This document shows positions 23,220 to 34,900 of a stretch of 64,000 nt of DNA, piece after piece; position 1 is the stretch's first letter; the number at the start of each line of letters is the position of its first letter. The notes beneath the pieces are model-generated. The model did not search any database. It saw only the letters and a list, made by a program, of their open reading frames with translations, and was not told the DNA's origin. The translations under genes and the position numbers were made by a program. The stretch comes from Epinephelus fuscoguttatus (lineage: Eukaryota; Chordata; Actinopteri; Perciformes; Serranidae): positions 7,269,035-7,333,034 of the forward strand of contig NC_064772.1 in the NCBI RefSeq assembly GCF_011397635.1, read 5' to 3'.

Positions 23220-24726
23220 AGAGAAGGCAGGAACTTGGCAAAGTATTTTATAGCCTACGTCAAGCAGTGGTAAAAGTATGTGAAGTAGCAGTAACACAGT
23301 GTAGAAATACCTACAAGTAAAAGACCTGCATTCAGAATCTTCCTCAAATATAAGCACACAAGTATTAGCTTCAAAATGTATTTAAAGTAGCCTACAAAAA
23401 GTACAGGTGCTCATAATGCTTAATAGCTCATTTCAGAATAATGTACATTATATCATTTTATTTAATGTTGCAGCTGACAAAGGTGGAGCTAATTTAAATA
23501 CTTTATATACTGCTAGGAAGCATAACCTATGATAACATCTTATTAGCTGATTTATATTAGAGGTACAAAGCAACATAAAATGGAAATACTCAAGTACCTC
23601 TAAAGTGTATTTAGGTACAGTACTTCAGTAAATGTACTCAACTAGTTTCCAAAACTGAAATTTAAAGTCAAAGTTTAGGATTTTTACTGGACTTGAGTTA
23701 TTAACATTTTGTTATTGCTCGTATTACACAAGTGGAATTTTCCACCTCTCACAGACAGTAAGGTGACACAAGGATAAGCTATCACCGTTACGACCCTGTG
23801 ATATGTTGGAAAGAGTATTCAGATCATATATTTAAAGTGGTAGGCCTACTCTAGTAGCGCTCTCTACTTGCTGCTTTGCTGCATGTCACCCCTTCCCTGT
23901 CCCCCATTCACGCCCAGACTGTCCTATCTAATAAAGACGTTAATCAGTTAGGGATTTCATCCAGATTTATCTTAACTGCATGATGCTGAGATAAGGCAGT
24001 GCAGGTCTGCATCTAACCAAAGGTACATAAGGTGGTGAGGTGCAAAGTATACAGAGTAAACAATAATGCAATAATCTCCACAGTGTAATGTGAATCTTTG
24101 TATGTAGTTGTTATCATCCATTTTATACTGTAGTGTGTGTGTGTGTGTGTGAGTGTGTGAGTGTGTATGACCGCATGTGAGTGTGCGTGTGTGTGGGGAT
24201 GGATGGAGGGAGGGTAGAGCATTGTGCTACTCTGTACAGTGACTTCTCCTGGGATTTTATGCACTATGTTTATTCTGTGTTTGATGTTTATGTAAAGAGC
24301 CAAGTGTGACTGTAAACTGCGTGTTGATGTACTTTTTTCGTATGCCCAAGATGAATTTCTCTTGAGAGACAAGAAAGATCAACCTTAATCTTAGTGGTTA
24401 GACCCCTCACACCCAAAAATCCGTTCTGTCTAATAAAAAGCAAACAGCCAATGAAAAAATCTTAAATCACAAGAGTTCACAGCAGATGGGCAGAAACAGG
24501 TGCAGATAGCTTCTTGACAACCTGTCCAACCCTGCCAGCTCCAAGGCTGGGAAGCCAAACCCAACCTCAGGAAAAGAATGCAGAGAGAGGGAAGTAAAAG
24601 AAAAATTTACAATAACAACTGACCTGTTGAGGATACAATCCTGAAAAACACCACACATCACCCTGCTGGTTACATAAAAATGTTGAGGAAGTGTTGTACC
24701 TGCCAGTGTGGAGATTTGAAACTATA
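23220..24726. other. Intergenic region with SINE and LINE-tail fragments
   Basis: A SINE 3' part lies at about 23868-23945 (GCTGCTTTGCTGCATGTCAC ... AATAAAGACG). A (GT)n stretch is at about 24132-24200. The block to about 24385 ends like a dispersed LINE tail (TCTTGAGAGACAAGAAAG). A SINE-like tail is at 24390-24450. No gene. Confidence 0.45.
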
Positions 24727-26350
24727 CAGTGGTGGAAAAAAGTTTTTGGACGCCCCATGCATTTGTGAAATATTACATTAAGAATCACTCTTAGGTCTTC
24801 AAGAGCAATTTCTTTTAGTACAGTCACAGCCAAAATACTAAATAAATCCTAAAAAAGCCATTAAAAACTTAAAATGGATTGGTTCCATAAAAATACATAA
24901 GAAATTTTGAGTATTGGGTCATTTTAGTACCAGTGATGAAGGTCGTTCTTTTTATTAAAAGACACAATTTTTGTTGCCAAGCTTCGTGTCTACATAAAGC
25001 CAGCACATTTGAAAGTTCTTCAGACACAAAAATGGCTAAAACAAGGAACCTAACGCAGGAAACACGCCTGAAGATAAAGATTCTCAGCCAGGAAGGGTAC
25101 AGCTGCCGCCAGATAGCCAGGAAGTGCAGATGCAGTCCTTCAGCAGTTGGATACACTCTGCAGAAATACAGACGAACCAACAGCTTGGAAGACAAACCAA
25201 GATCTGGGCGTCCAAGGGTTTCTTCAGCAAGAAATGACCGCATCCTGATCCACATGTGCAAGCAAAATCTGCCGAATGACATCACAGGAGCTTCAGCAGC
25301 AGTGGTCAAACCAAACTGGTGTCCAGTGTTCCACCCGCACTGTACGTGGCCGACTTTTAGATCATGGCTTAAGGTCCTACAAGGCTATCAAGAAGCCCCT
25401 GATCAATGAGAGACAGAGGTTAGCGTCGTTGGGCCCAGGCACACAAGAACTGGACAGCCAGGAATTGGAAGAAGATTTCGTGGTCAGGTGAGTCCAGTTT
25501 CCAGCTTTATCTTCCTCCTACTAATGTGAGGGCACGCAGAAGGCCAGGCGAGCATTATCTCCAGCATGTACAGTACCTACTGTCAGGCATGGTGGAGGCA
25601 GTATCATGGTTTGGGGATGCATGAGTGCTGCTGGTGTTGGTCATCTCACTGTCTGTGATGGCACATTGAACTCTACCAAGTATTGTACCATTCTCGAAAC
25701 CCACATGCTCCCTTCTGCGTGTGCACTGTTCCTTCAAGGTAAAAACTGGATGTTTCAACAAGATAATGCCCCTTGCCACACATCCAAGGCCAGTAGAACT
25801 TGGCCGCAGGAGCACAGTATCCAGGTCTTAGAGAGGCCAGCTCAATCCCCGGACATGAGCCCCATTGAAAATCTGTGGTGGATTATCAAAAGGTCTGTTT
25901 CAAAGCATAAACCAGAGAATTTAGAAGAATTAAAAGCAGTAATTCAAGAAGAATGGGACAAGATTACCCCTCAACAGTGTGAAAGGCTCGTGGGGAACAT
26001 GCCAGCCAGGATTAGAGCTCTACTACGTGCCAATGGCAGGACTACTAAATATTAATTTGATGATGTGATGGTTTGTTTATTTTTTGTTCAGTTTTGAACA
26101 CATTTTCTGTTATTTGTTGACTTTGATACCGACAATGTTGAGAACTGACATATTGAAACTGTCAAGAATTTAGTTTTGTTAGTTTTTCATGTAAACAATA
26201 AACAAAAAAATATAATTTGTATTTTTTTGTATCTGTCTAATGCAGCCACACCTTTTGAAACACAAAAAAGATTTTTCCACAAATATTTCATGATAATATT
26301 TGAGATTGTGTAAAATTTTAAGGGTGTCCGAAAACTTTTTTCCACCACTG
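24727..26350 (+). mobile_element. Tc1-like transposon, full length, decayed
   Basis: It starts CAGTGGTGGAAAAAAGTTTT and ends with the inverse AAAACTTTTTTCCACCACTG. It is flanked on both sides by TA, the Tc1/mariner target duplication. Length is 1624 bp. The inverted ends match at about 26 of the first 29 positions. The interior holds a single transposase gene (25032-26055) broken by frameshifts. Confidence 0.95.
25032..26055 (+). pseudogene. Tc1 transposase, frameshifted
   Basis: The start ATG reads MAKTRNLTQETRLKIKILSQ, followed by a helix-turn-helix region and the GRPR hook (DKPRSGRPRVS). The frame then shifts near 25255-25285, stops at 25491, and needs another shift near 25570-25600. The C-terminal half is intact: MVWGCMSAAGVG, FQQDNAPCHTSKA and SPDMSPIENLWW. 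The Asp of QQDNAP and the Glu of PIENLW are separated by 34 residues, the DD34E spacing of Tc1. Total span equals about 341 codons, the usual family length, so the gene is broken by small indels rather than large deletion. It cannot make a full transposase as it stands. Confidence 0.93.
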
Positions 26351-27479
26351 TAATCTCTGCGTCCTCAAGCAAATGACTTACTCACTGTACCACTAGGAAT
26401 ATATAGTTCCTTATCCCTTTCATGCATAGTGGTCACTACAGTGGACAGCTATTTAAAAGCCATTTTCGTGTGTATGCATGGGTTTTGATGCTATAGTTGC
26501 ATTTAAGTCAATAGAGTGGACCATTGTGCGTCATGCTATACACTGCCACCCATTGGACAGGTGTTGTCAGTGCAACACAAGTCTCTCCAAACCAAGATGG
26601 CCGACAGGGTGCATGAGATGTTGTGTAGCTCAATATCTTGCCCATCCTTCTATAACAGTACACCCTGGTATGGCTGGTAGGTAAAAAAAATCTGGCAATA
26701 TCAAGTAACATCTACGGAGTAGGCCTAATACTGTTGCTAAATTTTCCAAGTATTAATTTTATGTTGTGAGGAAACTACAATTAATCATCTGTCCACTGAA
26801 CTGGACATCATGCATCGCTGGCCTCATTTGCAGTGATTTTCTGAGCTGTAAATCAATTGATTTATTTTATTAGAATGTAATTTACAGTTTTTGTAACATA
26901 AACAGTATTTTGACAATATTTTTGATATTTCTGCAGAAAATGTTCATCGAAAAAAATTATATAGGTCAACAGGAGGAGGTGGGTGAGGGTTGAGGAGTTA
27001 AAAGGATGGAGGGAGGACTAGTAAGAGAGAGGGGAGATGCTTGAGAGTCAGGAGCAGAGTTCAATGCTTTTGCATGGCACTGAACAGTGGCTATATGAAC
27101 ATGTTAAAAAATGTGAACACTACTTTAACAGCATCAAAAATATATATTTTTTATAGTTTCACATAATATATGTCATTTTTTAAACTGCTTTGTATTTATT
27201 CAGATGCTGTCCAACTGAGTGGACATGTAAAAATAAAAAAAATAAAATAAAGAAATTTATGTTGAAAAAAATGAACTTCATAATTTACCTTTTCATGCCT
27301 AAAGAGGAATAAAACACTCAAGAAAATAATAATTCATAATAATTCTTGCATGAAAGGGCTAAACACCTTCTGACAACTTGACGCCATGATGTAGCATGCA
27401 AAGCAGGTGTTTTTTGTCTTTCTAGTCTTAAAGCACTTAGTACTACAGTCAAAGCGTTGGTGATAAAATTCTTAAAAAA
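26351..27479. other. Intergenic stretch with nothing recognised
   Basis: AT-rich sequence with short A-runs; no credible exon. The first 50 bases resemble SINE sequence that may be the site into which the Tc1 inserted. Confidence 0.4.
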
Positions 27480-27860
27480 AATCACATCATTCTACTAGTT
27501 TCAGGTGTACTAGCCTTTTTGTTGGTCAAATCAAAAAGCAGTTTCATTAAGTGTTCAACATTATTCAGAAAAAACACCACTATGAGGTTTATTACTGCTA
27601 AACTTACAGTTATGGATAAAATCCTTCCAGAATCATTACTACATGTATTATAAAAAGTTTTGTCTTCTTTTCGTGGATACTTGAGGAGACCAAACACCAA
27701 GTCTTTAGGGATATGGTCCTTGATAAATCTGCAAATGTCCTCCAGAATTTCGTGGTGTGAGAACAATGCCAAAAAAGCTGTAAAACATTTTCAGAATGTT
27801 CATCACAGAAAGAGCAGTTTGTGTTCATGTCTGTTTTATATTTCTGCATGTAGTGATTGG
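27480..27860 (-). pseudogene. L1-like LINE ORF2 C-terminal relic
   Basis: On the minus strand a zinc-knuckle-type motif CSFCDEHSENVLQLFWHC followed by TTKFWRTF matches the C-terminal region of L1-family reverse transcriptase proteins (CxxC ... E...HLFW.C). A second frame carries the following segment, so at least one frameshift is present. Only about 380 bp remain. Confidence 0.65.
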
Positions 27861-27915
27861 GCAGGGTAATGTTTATGAGGAACCAGGCAAACCCTCTTCC
27901 AATACTATCAGTCAG

Positions 27916-28616
27916 TACGTTTACATGGACAGTTTAATTCCACTTTTAATCGGAATGAACGGCCATTCCGATTAAAAGTGGTCATGTAAACGGTCATTCC
28001 GATTGAAAAATGGTCATTCCGATTGAAAATTAAATCCGATTAAAGGGGGTGGTTTATTCCGTTTGTCATTCCGAATGAAAGAATTTTGAGTGCATGTATA
28101 CACTCATTCCTCTTTGAGTTCATTCCGGTCTTTCTGCACATGCTCGTTTCCTTGCCTTTCTGGTGCGATGACGTATATAGCGCACATAGCAACGGGCTGA
28201 GCTAGAGCAGTCGGATTCGTTGCACTCACCGGTTTCCATTCGCCACAGCACGGTCTTCTGCCTCCCTTCTCCTGCTCAACAGATGAAGCATTAGCAGAAC
28301 AAAGTTGTTGTCGTACTGCTGCTTCAAGAATATAAGCAAAACACACCCGAAAAAGGCAGTAATAACGGCGTCGTCAAGCATCTTGTTATCCGGAGCGAGG
28401 ACCAGTGTTTTCTTCCGCCCCGCCCCCTATCCAATCAGAAACCTTCCCTGCCCCAAACCTTGCGCAGACCTGAATAAAGGCGATTGAACGGATCTCCCAT
28501 GTAAACCCTCATTCGGAATTAATATTTCCCATGTAAACTACCTGGAAACACTTTAATTCCGAATGATTTCATTCAGATTCATTTCATTCTGAATGAGAAG
28601 CCATCATGTAACCGTA
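27916..28616. mobile_element. MITE with CATTCCGATT repeats, abutting the acot9 promoter
   Basis: It begins TACGTTTACATGG and ends CATGTAACCGTA, its near inverse. Sub-terminal repeats such as CATTCCGATT and the inverse AATTCCGAATG face each other. The centre (28120-28450) is GC-richer and has a short minus-strand open frame. Exact ends and target duplication are uncertain. Confidence 0.6.
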
Positions 28617-28661
28617 GCCAGTGTCAGGGTAATCGAGTCCATGAATTGATAACGGAGCGTC

Positions 28662-28684
28662 TTACGTCATCCCGTAATGGGCGG
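28662..28684 (+). promoter_or_regulatory. acot9: acot9 promoter elements: CRE-like TTACGTCA and GC box
   Basis: TTACGTCA (28662-28669) and GGGCGG (28679-28684) lie about 140-150 bases upstream of the acot9 ATG, in a CpG-containing patch without a TATA box. This fits a housekeeping-type promoter; function is inferred. Confidence 0.45.
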
Positions 28685-28816
28685 AGCGGAACACAATCAC
28701 GGAAGCACTCTGGCATCGCAGGGCACCGGAGTACTGTTATTTGCCTCCCTTTCTACCGATCTCAGCGGCTGTATTTGGACCCCTGAACCTTTAACGGCGA
28801 CACCTGAGATACCGCA

Positions 28817-31800
28817 ATGCTCTCACCGAGGTCAGTGTGATTAAAAACGCACCTCCAACTTCTGTTGATGCTGCTTGAGATTTGCTGATTCCAGACGCTA
28901 ACCGTTAACGTTAGCATATTTACGAGCCAGCTAATTAGTGGTAGGAATGCTAAGCAGCCTGTCAGCTACCCGTGTCCATGATGTGTTTGTTTGTAGAGTT
29001 GTTTTACGCTGTCTTAACATTAACATAAAGAACCCAGCTCAACCTGGGCATAGTGAACCAGGCCCAAACAGGGTGGGGACTGGTAGTATATACATAAAGG
29101 GTGTGTCATGTTCATACCACAGCCAGAAAAAAAGTTGTTACCCAAATGGTACAAACAGCACTGTGGAGAAATGTACTTTTCTATAGTTTTTCCATTACTG
29201 TAAAGTCACTGTAGCAGGGCAAACTAGTGCATATACAGTGTTGTATAAGGTGCAATAATGAGCCATTAAAAGGGATGGTTCAGTTTCTTAAGTGAGGTTG
29301 TACTGGGCACTTAAGTACAGTCAGTGTATTACATACGGTAGATGTCAGTTGGCACGCCCCCAGGCAGTTTGGAGAAGCAGGATGGAGTCCAGCACAGAAG
29401 CTAAGCAATCTCCTGCTGTGGATGGAGGTCAGCAACAAAATGTTTTTTTACCACCTTAAAAAAATCAAAATCAGTCTAAGTGTACACCATATTAAGAGTC
29501 CACTGAGAAAAATAGGAATGTTACCTTGTTGAACTCAAGAGCTGCTGGTCTACTGCTGCTTTGATCAGTTTATTAGTGTTACTGTGTGACCTTTGCGAAT
29601 CCAAGCAGTGGTAGACCAACGGCTCCTGTGTTCAGCAATGTTAAATTACTGTTTTTCTCAGTGGAGTCTGGCTTTGAAGAAAGCGATATTATGGCTTCAT
29701 TTACCTGGTGGAAATCTCTGGCTGGTGGCTAAAATATGTTTTGTTGCTGACCCCCTCCAAAGCGATACATCGCTTAGCTTCTGTGTCTGACTTCACCCAG
29801 CTTCTCCAAACTAGGGCTGTTCCAACCGCCTTCTACTGTATGTAATATACTGTCTATGTATACTTACTTCATACAACCCCACTTGAAAAAAAGGAACTGT
29901 CCTTTTAAGTGCAGTATAATGGACATAATCATAAACATAATACATTGATTATGTACTCATACAATAGCTATACCTAAGATATGATATTCTACATATGTAT
30001 CTATTAGGGGTGTAATGATACACCGATATGGATTGATATAACGATTTTAACGATCAGCAGTCCAATATTGTCAACACGAAGTGAAAACATCAATCGGATA
30101 CATATCATCATCTTTAATATACATCTTTATTTTGAAATTCCCATGGCATGTCTGTGTCACCATTTCTGTCCAAGCGCACTTCCTTCCTAAACTTTAAAAC
30201 AGTGTTACTGCCCAAATGCCAGACAATGGCAAGCAGCCAAGAAAAAGACAATAAAGATATTTATTGGTATCATCTCATATCAATCCTGAATTGAATTGAA
30301 ATCATACTGTGGCAGACTTTGTGATATCAGCAAACACTGTCTGCGTTGTCCAAAGAATTGGAAAAAATATTGTATTTTGATGAACATATCTTTACTGTGT
30401 AAGAATTGACATCTGGATTAACTGTGCTTTTTTTTAAAGAAATAAGTTGGTTTCTTAACAAAGCTGCTAAACAGAACTGAAGTATTCTGTAACACCACAA
30501 GTCTGAAATCACACAGCAAGCAGTGAGAGTCTGTCTGCCCGCCTGCTCAGCTGTTCACTATGGGGCAGCACAGCAGGATCAAAGAAAGATCAGATGACAG
30601 TTATAATTAGAGGATGTGGATATAACTGGACTTCTTGGCTTTAAGGTCGTCCTGGGGTTTGTTTACTTTTTGTCATGTCCTTGTGTGTGCTGCAGGCTCC
30701 TGCTGTTGCGGTCGGCTGCATCCTTGACCACAAGGTCGTTTTGCGCGGGGGGCGTGTCGAAACAGGGCAGGGCGCCGGACATGGCTGAAGGTAAGACAGC
30801 AACCACCCTTCTTGACTGACTTGATCAGCCTTGGACCTGGTTTAATCACTATAGACATGTGCTGTGTTTGAAGTTTTGTTGTTTTGACTCTTAGTCTTGT
30901 TTTTGCAAACTGACTTCAGAACTGACTAACTGACTTGAATCATTCCCCACATCTCAGATTTTTCTCAGTAGTTAAAAAAAATAAATAAATTTCAATTTAG
31001 TCTGATTATCAGGCACAGAAATACCTGTACAGTGGCTTGCAAAAATATTCATCCCCCCCCTTGATGTTTTTCCTATTTAGTCGCATTACAATCTGTAATA
31101 GAAAAAACGGGAAGCGGGGTGAATACTTATGCAAGGCACTGTACATCACTTTTAGGTAACAACATGTTCATCCCAGATAATAAAACAAGTGAAAATCTGC
31201 AGCTTTATTGATTTACTGTAGTTTGATGGTCACAACTTTTCCAGTGCCAAGGCTTTAGACAATCACCTGCTGGATTTTGACACACTTTACTGTAATAATA
31301 TGAAGGATACATGTATGGAACACCTTAATGAAGGTTGTGAAAGGTATCTGCACAGCTGGTAGATTTTTTCACAGTCATTTAAGGTTATATCTGCATGAGC
31401 TGCTACATTCAGGTCAGCTCACACCATAGATGTAGATTTTGTGGGGATTGCAGGGAACACTTTCCCTCAGTATTAAGACAATGTGCATTTGTCCCCCCAA
31501 AAAAAGCATTCAAGTTGCAAAAGACCATAAATTGATTTACAAAAGGCACAAATTGGAGCATTAACATTTTCTAGAATGGAGGAAATAAAGTGTGTAGTAG
31601 TAGCCTACTACTACTGAACTGAAAATTAGCAAAGTGAACCTGTAGATGGACATGTGCAAGCTGTCAAAATATTCTTGTTGACATCCTAGTGGTACACCAC
31701 AAACACACATAACATCATGTGGAAGTGATGACTGGAGAGGACAAAAAAAATCTCAGACACAAAAAAACAAAACAATCAGCACCCAAGCTGCAGCTACATG

Positions 31801-31911
31801 GGAACGTTTGCACAGGACTTTTACTTTCAAGACCAGAGGTGTCTGAAACATCTTCTCCAACCTGCAACTCAGATTATCACTCAAAAGGATATCACACCAG
31901 TCAGCTGTAGA

Positions 31912-31980
<69 letters not shown>

Positions 31981-34900
31981 TCTCAGTGCATCACATTCTG
32001 GGATGCTGTAAGTTACCAAGGTGATCAGGGATTCAGACACATAACTTTACAATTGAAATCTTACTGAGACAAACACTGCAGAAATCAGCAGGAAAGATGG
32101 AGCAGTTTCTTAAAGCAACCTCTGATACAGATGACAAGCAACAGTCAGGCCTCATGGCTTATCATCACCATGACCTGTCACCAGTCCTTCCTGAAGCTGA
32201 GCAGGAATATCTCCTCATGCAGAAGAAAAACAAGACTCTGGAGACGGAAAATGAGATCCTCAAAGAGAAAGTTGACTTTCTGATGACTGGCACTGAGCAG
32301 TTCAAGGCAGAGCAGCGGAGAATCCACAAGGTGATCAAAAACAGAGACAAACAGAGGAAGCAACTGCTGCATTGCCAACATGAACTATTGGTGTTGGGTA
32401 AGAAGATAAGTATCCAGGAAACAGAACTGAGGAGAGAGATCAAGCAGAACGAAGCTTTCAAAGAGGAGCTGAAGTCAGTAATGAAGGAGCTGCGGTCAGT
32501 GAAGCTGGGAGCTGTAAACCAGAGAGCTGAGACGGTGCAGCTGAAAGAACAATTCCATCAGGTCATCAAAGACAGAGACAGCCTGAGTGACACGCTGCTG
32601 CACTGCCAACATGAATGCTTTGAGCTAAGAGATCAGCATCCAGACGTCAAGCATGAACAAGAAGGACAGTCAGTGTAGAGAGCAGCTGAAGCAGATCCAC
32701 CTCCTGAAGCTGGAGAAGCAGAAACTGGAGAAAGAAATGGGCGTTATGGAAAGCGATGCAGAGGAGCAAAGGGAGGAGCTCCCAAAGTGTGAGGAGGAAC
32801 TCCACACACAGAAAGAGAAACTCAAAGAGAGCAGAATGTATCATGCTTTTGGGGAACATATCGGGAAGAAAATACTAATTATCCCAGAAAGACCTCACGC
32901 GGTGAGAAGACCCAGACAAGAGGTGCCTCATCAGAAGCTGGTGTCCTTGCAGAAAGAGCTGCTCACCTAGACAGAAGAGCTGAATAAAACACAGAAGGTC
33001 TGTGAGGAGCTGAAGGAGAAACTGACAAAGGTGGCGGTGCGCTTCCAGCTGTGCCAGGCGACGGTTCGAGAGCAGAAAGATATGCTCATGGCAGTGACAG
33101 CAGAGAGTAATATGTACAGAAGTCTAAATGAAGAACTTAGGAAAGAATTAGAAGCCATCAGAGCGGGCCGCAGTGAAAAGCACCAAGAAGACCAATAGAT
33201 ACAGATGTTTATAAATACATTATAAATATAAATATTTACAATGACTTTAACCCTCCTGTTGTTTTCCCATTCGCTATGCTATGACTGTCCTCCCTGGTCA
33301 GGGTTAAATGGCAAAATAATTTCGCAAGCTGGCCAACTGATATATCCACTCAGATAGTATTTTGCTAAGGATAATGCTAGCAAGCAAGCTAAGGTTAGTC
33401 AGCTAGCTGCAACTAAGCTATGCTGGCATTGGTTGCTACATAACTTTTTTTGCTGAAGTAATTTACAAACATCTCGCCATCTAATTTATCAGTCAGGTCA
33501 GCTCTGGAGTCTGGATGTGTTGGATGAAGTTCACCACCAGATAAGGATGCAACAATCTGATAACCTGGACCTATCATATACATTCATTCAGTCAAGGCAG
33601 GTCACTGATCAGTTTATTGTGCCACAGTTATCTCTGGCCTCACATTACCTCACATAAAAAAGTATTACGCTTAGTTCCACACAGTAAGGTTTACAGATTT
33701 TGAATTTGGGAATATTTAAGAGAACTGGTGTCAGATCAGTGCTATGAACTGGAAGACAACCTGAGCTGAGACATCTCTGTTGGCATTGAAAAAGTTTGAT
33801 TGACGCATTCCATTCAAAGGATCTGACAACAGTGATGCTGTAGGACTCCAGCTAAATGGCAGACATTCAGTAATAAGCTTTAACAAAGCTGCCACCTGAT
33901 CTCTCTGATGTTGTTGCCCGTTTCATGTTCAGCCTCACAGGGTTCTCCCACACCACTCCTCTTCTCTGCTCACTACTCGGACTCACTGCTGCAGCTCGCA
34001 TCCAGCTCAAGAGTCTGCTGTTGGCGCACATAGTCAGTTCCTACAGGCCTCTGGGTGACTGGCTCAGGGTTCAAGGATTCAAAGACATGGTCTTAGTCCT
34101 CCATGACAGTAAACCTAATATCTTTGCGTTGTGGATAAAACAAGACAGTTGAGGAAATCATCTCAGGTTTTGGTAAACTTCTGACATTTTAAAGACCAAA
34201 CAACTAATTGATTAATCGAAAAAACATTAAACAGAAATGAAAGTAATTGTTAGTTTGATAGCCATTTCCATCATTTTATGACCTTTTAGATCAAACCTCT
34301 GATTGATAAATTCGAGAAAAGAGTTGGTAGATTAATCTCTGGTGAAATAAAGCGAGACTTGGACACAAAACGAAACAGAACAAGCGACAAGTATGGACAA
34401 ACAATTTATTTCTCTGTACAGATCCTTTCCCTAATGTTGTCAGACCCTTATAATAACAATCTGAGCCTGTTTTTGACAAAAACAACCACTTTAAATGGAT
34501 GTAAATTGACAGCACAAACATGCCCCAAGTGATAAAATTGCAGCCTGTTTTCGCTGCTGCTGGTTGCAACGCTCTCTCTCTCAATACTGGACTAGTTTTA
34601 GAAACTGTTGCTCCCACGAGTCACTTAGACACAAAAACATGGTTAAATAGGGTCCAGGTAGAAAAATAGCACAGTTCCCCTTTAAGTTGCTTGTTTTGAC
34701 ATCAAGCTCTTACAGCTCTCTGTCCTGTTGAGGTGTCAGCACTTCGGTCAGAAGCATTTGTCGAATGAATGTAAAGAAATGTAACACGGTGACATATTTA
34801 ATGTCTGTGTGAAACCCCCGCACATCCAGCCTCATCCTGCACCGTTTTAATCATTTGTGTTTCTCCACAGGAAATCCACTTTTACACGTGTCTAATGGTG

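Noticed and set aside
24013..24372. 119-codon minus-strand open frame with HTHTH runs
   Set aside because: It is produced by a (GT)n microsatellite; no real coding evidence.
28104..28346. 80-codon minus-strand frame upstream of acot9
   Set aside because: It lies wholly inside the MITE at 27916-28616; at best a relic of the parental element.
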